Positions 59,923 to 64,000 of a stretch of 64,000 nucleotides of DNA are shown one piece after another (the first letter of the stretch is position 1; each line of letters begins with the position of its first letter). The notes below the pieces were generated by a model. That model was not told the origin of the DNA and made no database searches. It saw only the letters and a program-made list of their open reading frames with translations. The position numbers were made by a program, and so were the translations under genes. The stretch comes from an uncultured Bacteroidaceae bacterium (GTDB lineage Bacteria > Bacteroidota > Bacteroidia > Bacteroidales > Bacteroidaceae), in assembly GCA_905235525.1 (NCBI GenBank), contig CAJOLW010000014.1, forward strand, positions 1-64,000, given 5' to 3'.

Positions 59923-61005
59923 ATGAGAATATTGAATATATATAGGATATTGACAATCTGTTGCTTGATGTGTTTTGTGAAAGCAAATGCTCAAGTGACG
60001 GTAGATGCCAAATTAGACTCAGCGGGCATCTATATTGGTCAGCGTATCGGCATGACTTTGGAAGTGAGTGCCAGTGCCAAGTCGAACGTGGAACTGCCTG
60101 AATGGGATTCCTTGCAGCAGGTGGTTCCAGGCATTGAGTTTGTTCGTGCCGAGAAGACGGACACCAGTTTTTTGAACGACGGCAAACAGATGGTTCTATC
60201 CCGTCGCTATTATTTTACGTCATTTGATTCAGCACTCTATCTGATGCCAGTCATGGACGTGAAGGTGGACGGCAAGGACTATCAGTCGAAAAAGTTGGCA
60301 CTGAAGGTGTTGACCTTTGAGATTGACACCATTCATGGTGACAGCATCTTCGGTATCAAAGAGGAGTTGGCTCCTCCTTTCGATTGGGCAGAGTGGCGCG
60401 AAATCATGTGGTTCTGTATTTTGGCACTGCTGATAGGCGGTCTGTTGGGTTATGTGATTTATCGTCTGAAGACCAACAAACCCATCATCCGGCGTATCCG
60501 CAACAAGAAGCGTCAACCTCCTCACAAGGTGGCGATGCAGAAGATTGAGCAAATCAAGGAAGAGAAGATTTGGCAGAGTGAGGACTCGAAGGAGTACTAC
60601 ACGCAACTGACTGATACTCTGCGTAACTACATCAAGGAACGCTATGGCTTCAATGCGATGGAGATGACCTCTTACGAGATTATTCAGCATTTGCAGGAGG
60701 TGAACGACGAAGATGCCATCAACGAGTTGCGCGAACTCTTCCAGACAGCAGACCTTGTGAAGTTTGCGAAGTACAGCACCCTCATCAACGAGAATGACCG
60801 CAATCTGGTGAATGCGATTGAGTACATCAACCAGACCAAGTTGGAAGAGCCCGAACAGAAGCCACAACCCGAAGTGATTGTGGTCGAGGAAAAGCGTTCG
60901 AAGATAGCCAAGTGGACGCTCATCGGAAGCATCGTCGTGGCAAGTCTTGTACTACTCGGTGTGCTAATCTTTGTAGGGTATAGAATTTATATGTTGACGT
61001 TGTAG
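59923..61005 (+). CDS. BatD-like membrane protein of the Bat operon
   Basis: A 360-residue protein with a signal peptide (ending KANAQ), a periplasmic beta-rich region (VTVDAKLDSAGIYIGQRIGM) resembling BatD-type or DUF4381-like proteins, a membrane helix at about 163-185 (IMWFCILALLIGGLLGYVIY), a cytoplasmic helical region (YYTQLTDTLRNYIKERYG), and a final membrane helix (about 335-357). It probably couples the MoxR/DUF58 pair to the periplasmic Bat complex. The specific role is unknown. Confidence 0.8.
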   Translation: MRILNIYRILTICCLMCFVKANAQVTVDAKLDSAGIYIGQRIGMTLEVSASAKSNVELPEWDSLQQVVPGIEFVRAEKTDTSFLNDGKQMVLSRRYYFTSFDSALYLMPVMDVKVDGKDYQSKKLALKVLTFEIDTIHGDSIFGIKEELAPPFDWAEWREIMWFCILALLIGGLLGYVIYRLKTNKPIIRRIRNKKRQPPHKVAMQKIEQIKEEKIWQSEDSKEYYTQLTDTLRNYIKERYGFNAMEMTSYEIIQHLQEVNDEDAINELRELFQTADLVKFAKYSTLINENDRNLVNAIEYINQTKLEEPEQKPQPEVIVVEEKRSKIAKWTLIGSIVVASLVLLGVLIFVGYRIYMLTL

Positions 61006-61072
61006 GGGTGGAATTCAGGGTTAAGGTTAAAGTTAGTGTTTAGAAATAATTAGAGTATAGAGATCATATAAG

Positions 61073-62062
61073 ATGGAGTTTAAGAATCCTTTATTCTTCT
61101 TATTGCTGTTGGTGCTCGTGCCATACATCGTGTGGTATGTCCTGCGGTTTAAGCAGAGCCTGCCATCGCTGAAGGTGCCTGACACGACTAAATATGTGAA
61201 GGTGCCCAAGACATTCCGTCTTTATCTGATGCACATGCCCTTCTTGTTGCGGCTTATTCTGATGTCGCTGGTGGTGTGCATCTTGGCGCGTCCGCAGAGC
61301 AGGCATTCGTGGAGCAACACCGATGTGGAGGGCATTGACATCATGTTGGCAGTCGATGTGTCCACGTCCATGTTGGCGCAAGACTTCAAGCCCAACCGTG
61401 TGGAGGCACTGAAGGAAATAGCACAGAGGTTCATCGAGAAACGTCCGAACGACAATATGGGTCTCACCATGTTTGCAGGTGAGGCTTACACCCAGTGTCC
61501 ACTTACGACCGACCACACGGTGTTGATGAATCTCTACAACAGCGTGGATTGCAACATGGCAGCCCGTGGCATCATCGACGATGGTACAGCCATTGGCGAT
61601 GGCATCATGAACGCCATTCTCCGTTTGAAAGAGAGTCAGGCGAAGTCGAAGGTCATCATCCTTCTGACTGATGGTGTGAACAACTCCGGCAACATCTCTC
61701 CGCAGACCGCTGCAGAGATTGCCAAGAAATACGGCATCCGTATCTATACCATTGGCATCGGACGGAACGGTATGGCTCCTTATCCGCTGCCAACAGGTGG
61801 TACGGCGATGCTGCCTGTGGAGATAGATGAGCAGACCATGACGAAAATCTCCACAGAGACAGGAGGTCAGTATTTCCGTGCACAGAAGAATGCGGAACTG
61901 GATGCCATCTATCAAGACATCGACAAGATGGAACGAACAAAGTTCAACGTCAAGCAGTTCAGCCGCCGCGGAGAACTCTATCAACCTTTCGCCATCGCCG
62001 CTTTGGTGGTGCTTCTATTGGAAATTCTGCTGAGGACTGTGGTGCTGAAGCGTTTGCCGTAA
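61073..62062 (+). CDS. batA: BatA, VWA-domain aerotolerance protein
   Basis: A 329-residue inner-membrane VWA protein: two N-terminal helices (NPLFFLLLLVLVPYIVWYVL and LLRLILMSLVVCILA), the MIDAS VDVSTSMLAQD, LLTDGVNNSG, and a C-terminal helix (FAIAALVVLLLEILL). The Bacteroides aerotolerance (Bat) proteins support growth or survival in stress and oxygen; the molecular role is still unclear. A stuttering TTAAGGTTAAAGTTA spacer precedes it. Confidence 0.94.
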   Translation: MEFKNPLFFLLLLVLVPYIVWYVLRFKQSLPSLKVPDTTKYVKVPKTFRLYLMHMPFLLRLILMSLVVCILARPQSRHSWSNTDVEGIDIMLAVDVSTSMLAQDFKPNRVEALKEIAQRFIEKRPNDNMGLTMFAGEAYTQCPLTTDHTVLMNLYNSVDCNMAARGIIDDGTAIGDGIMNAILRLKESQAKSKVIILLTDGVNNSGNISPQTAAEIAKKYGIRIYTIGIGRNGMAPYPLPTGGTAMLPVEIDEQTMTKISTETGGQYFRAQKNAELDAIYQDIDKMERTKFNVKQFSRRGELYQPFAIAALVVLLLEILLRTVVLKRLP

Positions 62063-62116
62063 AAAACTCGTGATTAGTAAATAAAACAGTAAATTGTCAA
62101 ATAGTAAATTACCAAG

Positions 62117-63139
62117 GTGTTTAGATTTGCAAGTCCCATATATTTTTATCTGTTGATTCTCATCCCTCTGCTCACAGCCGTGTATGTGCTGGTGCAATAT
62201 AGGATGAAGAAGCAAATCAAGGTGTTTGGCGACCCCGAACTGATGCGTAGCCTCATGCCCGATGTGTCACCTGTGCGCCGTCACGTTAAGTTTACCTTGC
62301 TGATGGTGGCATTGGGATTGCTGGTAGTGGTGTTGGCACGTCCTCAGTTTGGCACGCGGAATGAAGAAGTGAAGCGTTCGGGCATTGAAGTGGCGATTGC
62401 TGTCGATGTGTCTAACTCGATGCTCTGTCAGGATGTGAGTCCCAGCCGATTGGACAAGTCGAAGATGATTGTCAGCAAACTCATCGAGCAGTTCGACGAG
62501 GATAAAGTGGGCTTGGTGGCATTTGCAGGCAGTGCCATCACTCTGTTGCCCATGACCAGTGACTATGTGTCTGCCAAGATGTTTCTCGACCAACTCAATC
62601 CCGCCACCATCTCCATTCAGGGAACCAATGTGGCAGAGGCAATCACCCGTGCCACAGCAGGCTTCTCCAAGAAATCCGATGTCAATGTGGGACGGGCGTT
62701 GATTCTCATCACCGATGCCGAAGACAATGAAGACGGCGCCATCGAGGCAGCCAAAGAGGCGCGTAAGGAGGGCATTCAGATATTTGTCCTTTCGGTCGGA
62801 ACAGAGCAGGGCGGTCCCATCCAGATGAGCGATGGTTCTTTCAAGAAAGACCTTTCGGGCAATGTGGTGACCACCAAACTGAACGAGCAGATAGGCAAGA
62901 ACATCGCACAGGCAGGTGGTGGCATGTACATCCATGTCGATCAGACCAATCTGGCGCAGTCACTCTTGGAGAAAGAGATAGAGAAGATGCAGAAGGAAGA
63001 CATTTCGCAGTCGATGTACTCCGAATACGACGAGCAGTTCGTGGCAGTTGCCTTGCTGCTGTTCATCGTGCTGATGGTGGAGTTCTGTATCATGGAGAGA
63101 AAGAATCATGTGTTTACAAAATTCAAACTTTTCAAGTGA
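62117..63139 (+). CDS. batB: BatB, VWA-domain aerotolerance protein
   Basis: A 340-residue paralogue of BatA: N-terminal helices, MIDAS VDVSNSMLCQD, LITDAEDNEDGA and a final membrane helix (FVAVALLLFIVLMVEF). The start is GTG at 62117, which gives FRFASPIYFYLLILIPLL as the expected first span; no in-frame ATG is available nearby. batC follows after one nucleotide. Confidence 0.93.
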   Translation: MFRFASPIYFYLLILIPLLTAVYVLVQYRMKKQIKVFGDPELMRSLMPDVSPVRRHVKFTLLMVALGLLVVVLARPQFGTRNEEVKRSGIEVAIAVDVSNSMLCQDVSPSRLDKSKMIVSKLIEQFDEDKVGLVAFAGSAITLLPMTSDYVSAKMFLDQLNPATISIQGTNVAEAITRATAGFSKKSDVNVGRALILITDAEDNEDGAIEAAKEARKEGIQIFVLSVGTEQGGPIQMSDGSFKKDLSGNVVTTKLNEQIGKNIAQAGGGMYIHVDQTNLAQSLLEKEIEKMQKEDISQSMYSEYDEQFVAVALLLFIVLMVEFCIMERKNHVFTKFKLFK

Positions 63140-63140
63140 G

Positions 63141-63902
63141 ATGAAGAGACTGATTTTTAGCATATTATTGATGATATTCGTGCTGCCGATGATGGCACAG
63201 AGTGCCCGCGACTTCATTCGCATGGGCAACAAGGCTTATCGTGAGAAACAATACGACAAAGCGGAGACGATGTATCTGAAGTCCATTGCCAAAGCCCCCA
63301 CTTTCGAGGCATATTACAATCTGGGCAATGCCTACGTGATGCAGATGAAAGACTCCACCGCATTTGACAACTACAAAAAGGCCGACTCTATCGGCACCAA
63401 CGACCCGCTGCGTAAGGCTCGTAACTTCCATAACATGGGCAATATCTGGTATGCACAAGGCATGGCGGCATCCCGTCAGCAGGGTGGCAATGCCGTGTCT
63501 GCCTTCCAACGTGCTGTTGACTTCTATAAGAGTTCCTTGCGTTGCAATCCTGAAGATGACCAAACCCGCTACAACTTAGCGATGGCTCAGCATCAGTTGA
63601 AGAAGAACCAAGACCAGCAGAACCAGAACGGAGGGGGCGGTAACGACGACAAGAACAAGGACAAGCAGGATCAAGACAAGCAACAGCAGAAACAAGACCA
63701 GCAAAAGCAAGACCAGCAGAAGAAGGAAGAGGACAAGCAGCAACAACAGCAGCAACCTCAACAGCAGCAGAAGAAAGATGAAATGAGTGACCAAGCCGCC
63801 GAACAACTCCTCAACTCTGCCCAGCAGGACGAGAAGGGTGTGCAGCGCAAAGTCAATAAGAACCAGAATAATAGGCGTCGTAGTTTAGAGAAGGATTGGT
63901 AA
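63141..63902 (+). CDS. batC: BatC, TPR-domain aerotolerance protein
   Basis: A 253-residue protein with a signal peptide (MKRLIFSILLMIFVLPMMAQ), TPR repeats (about 22-155: NKAYREKQYDKAETMYLKS, YYNLGNAYVMQMKD) and a Gln/Lys/Asp-rich low-complexity region (about 160-225). It ends RRRSLEKDW. It probably scaffolds the periplasmic side of the Bat complex. ATG at 63141 begins the signal peptide and lies one base after the batB stop. Confidence 0.92.
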   Translation: MKRLIFSILLMIFVLPMMAQSARDFIRMGNKAYREKQYDKAETMYLKSIAKAPTFEAYYNLGNAYVMQMKDSTAFDNYKKADSIGTNDPLRKARNFHNMGNIWYAQGMAASRQQGGNAVSAFQRAVDFYKSSLRCNPEDDQTRYNLAMAQHQLKKNQDQQNQNGGGGNDDKNKDKQDQDKQQQKQDQQKQDQQKKEEDKQQQQQQPQQQQKKDEMSDQAAEQLLNSAQQDEKGVQRKVNKNQNNRRRSLEKDW

Positions 63903-63904
63903 CA

Positions 63905-64000
63905 ATGAAACGACTTATACATATCATTATATTGGTGTTCCTCTCCGTCAGCGCATGGGCTGACGAAGTGTCCTTCCGTGCCTCTGCACCGTCCACCGTC
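63905..64000 (+). CDS. batD: BatD N-terminus (partial)
   Basis: The first 32 codons of a gene cut by the window edge: MKRLIHIIILVFLSVSAWA signal peptide then DEVSFRASAPSTV, the usual beginning of BatD oxygen-tolerance proteins. It starts two bases after batC. Confidence 0.8.
   Translation, partial: MKRLIHIIILVFLSVSAWADEVSFRASAPSTV

Noticed and set aside
63576-63806. Minus-strand Leu-rich frame within batC
   Set aside because: It is the reverse of the Gln/Lys-rich low-complexity region and not a real membrane protein.

Overview
The window looks like a chromosome segment of a Bacteroidota bacterium, most likely a Prevotella-type gut or oral species. The evidence is the Bacteroidota promoter form TAnnTTTG placed in front of many genes, Bacteroidota-restricted families (DUF4295, DUF4831, DUF4250, HU-HIG-like proteins), the Bat aerotolerance operon, lipoprotein signal peptides, and a carbohydrate-active secretome. 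No rRNA, CRISPR array, transposase or prophage was seen; one tRNA (Arg, UCU) is present.

Layout. 1-5,000: end of an unknown gene, a secreted YngK/GHL10-like protein, CstA with a small membrane partner, an outer-membrane-type barrel protein and nadC. 5,000-10,200, mostly minus strand: an HU-like protein, a DUF2442/DUF4160 pair, a thioredoxin lipoprotein, an SDR enzyme and a DUF4380-like protein. 10,200-15,600: two secreted esterases sharing Gly-Phe-rich tracts, a DUF4250 pair, a lipoprotein remnant, a Nudix enzyme and a HAD phosphatase. 15,600-18,900: minus-strand housekeeping cluster hpt-adk-obgE-pgeF. 19,000-30,800: nnr, DUF4831, aquaporin, a short beta-repeat protein, an MFS pump, rubrerythrin, a sialate-O-acetylesterase-like enzyme, a double GH43-CBM6 enzyme, a HAD enzyme and MscS. 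30,800-39,300: an ABC exporter, lysS, gpsA, pgi, an FprA-type flavodiiron protein and a lipoprotein-anchored family II pyrophosphatase.

39,600-49,900 is the accessory part: a WYL regulator, a DUF4143 ATPase gene flanked by two copies of a small membrane-protein sequence and preceded by three evenly spaced 16-bp repeats, a McrBC type IV restriction pair, a RelE/ParE-type toxin-antitoxin pair, and an unclassified group of three genes (C-terminal winged-helix-like protein, DUF6717-like protein, cytoplasmic von Willebrand A protein). 50,100-57,700: tRNA-Arg, rpmB-rpmG-DUF4295, an LRR lipoprotein and a lipocalin-like lipoprotein, then ftsY-rimO-HU and a protein joining an HU domain, a membrane helix and LysM. 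57,800-64,000: the moxR-DUF58-(BatD-like)-batA-batB-batC-batD operon, cut by the window end.

Between genes there are two families of structured repeats: a GC-rich palindrome built on GTACCCCTCG (two copies) and an AT-rich palindrome built on AAAACTAAAAGT (three copies). Many other spacers have a similar stuttering composition. The best candidates for new biology are the HU-TM-LysM protein, the exported pyrophosphatase, the 47.4-49.9 kb gene group, the repeat-controlled DUF4143 ATPase, and the structured leaders upstream of rpmB and moxR.
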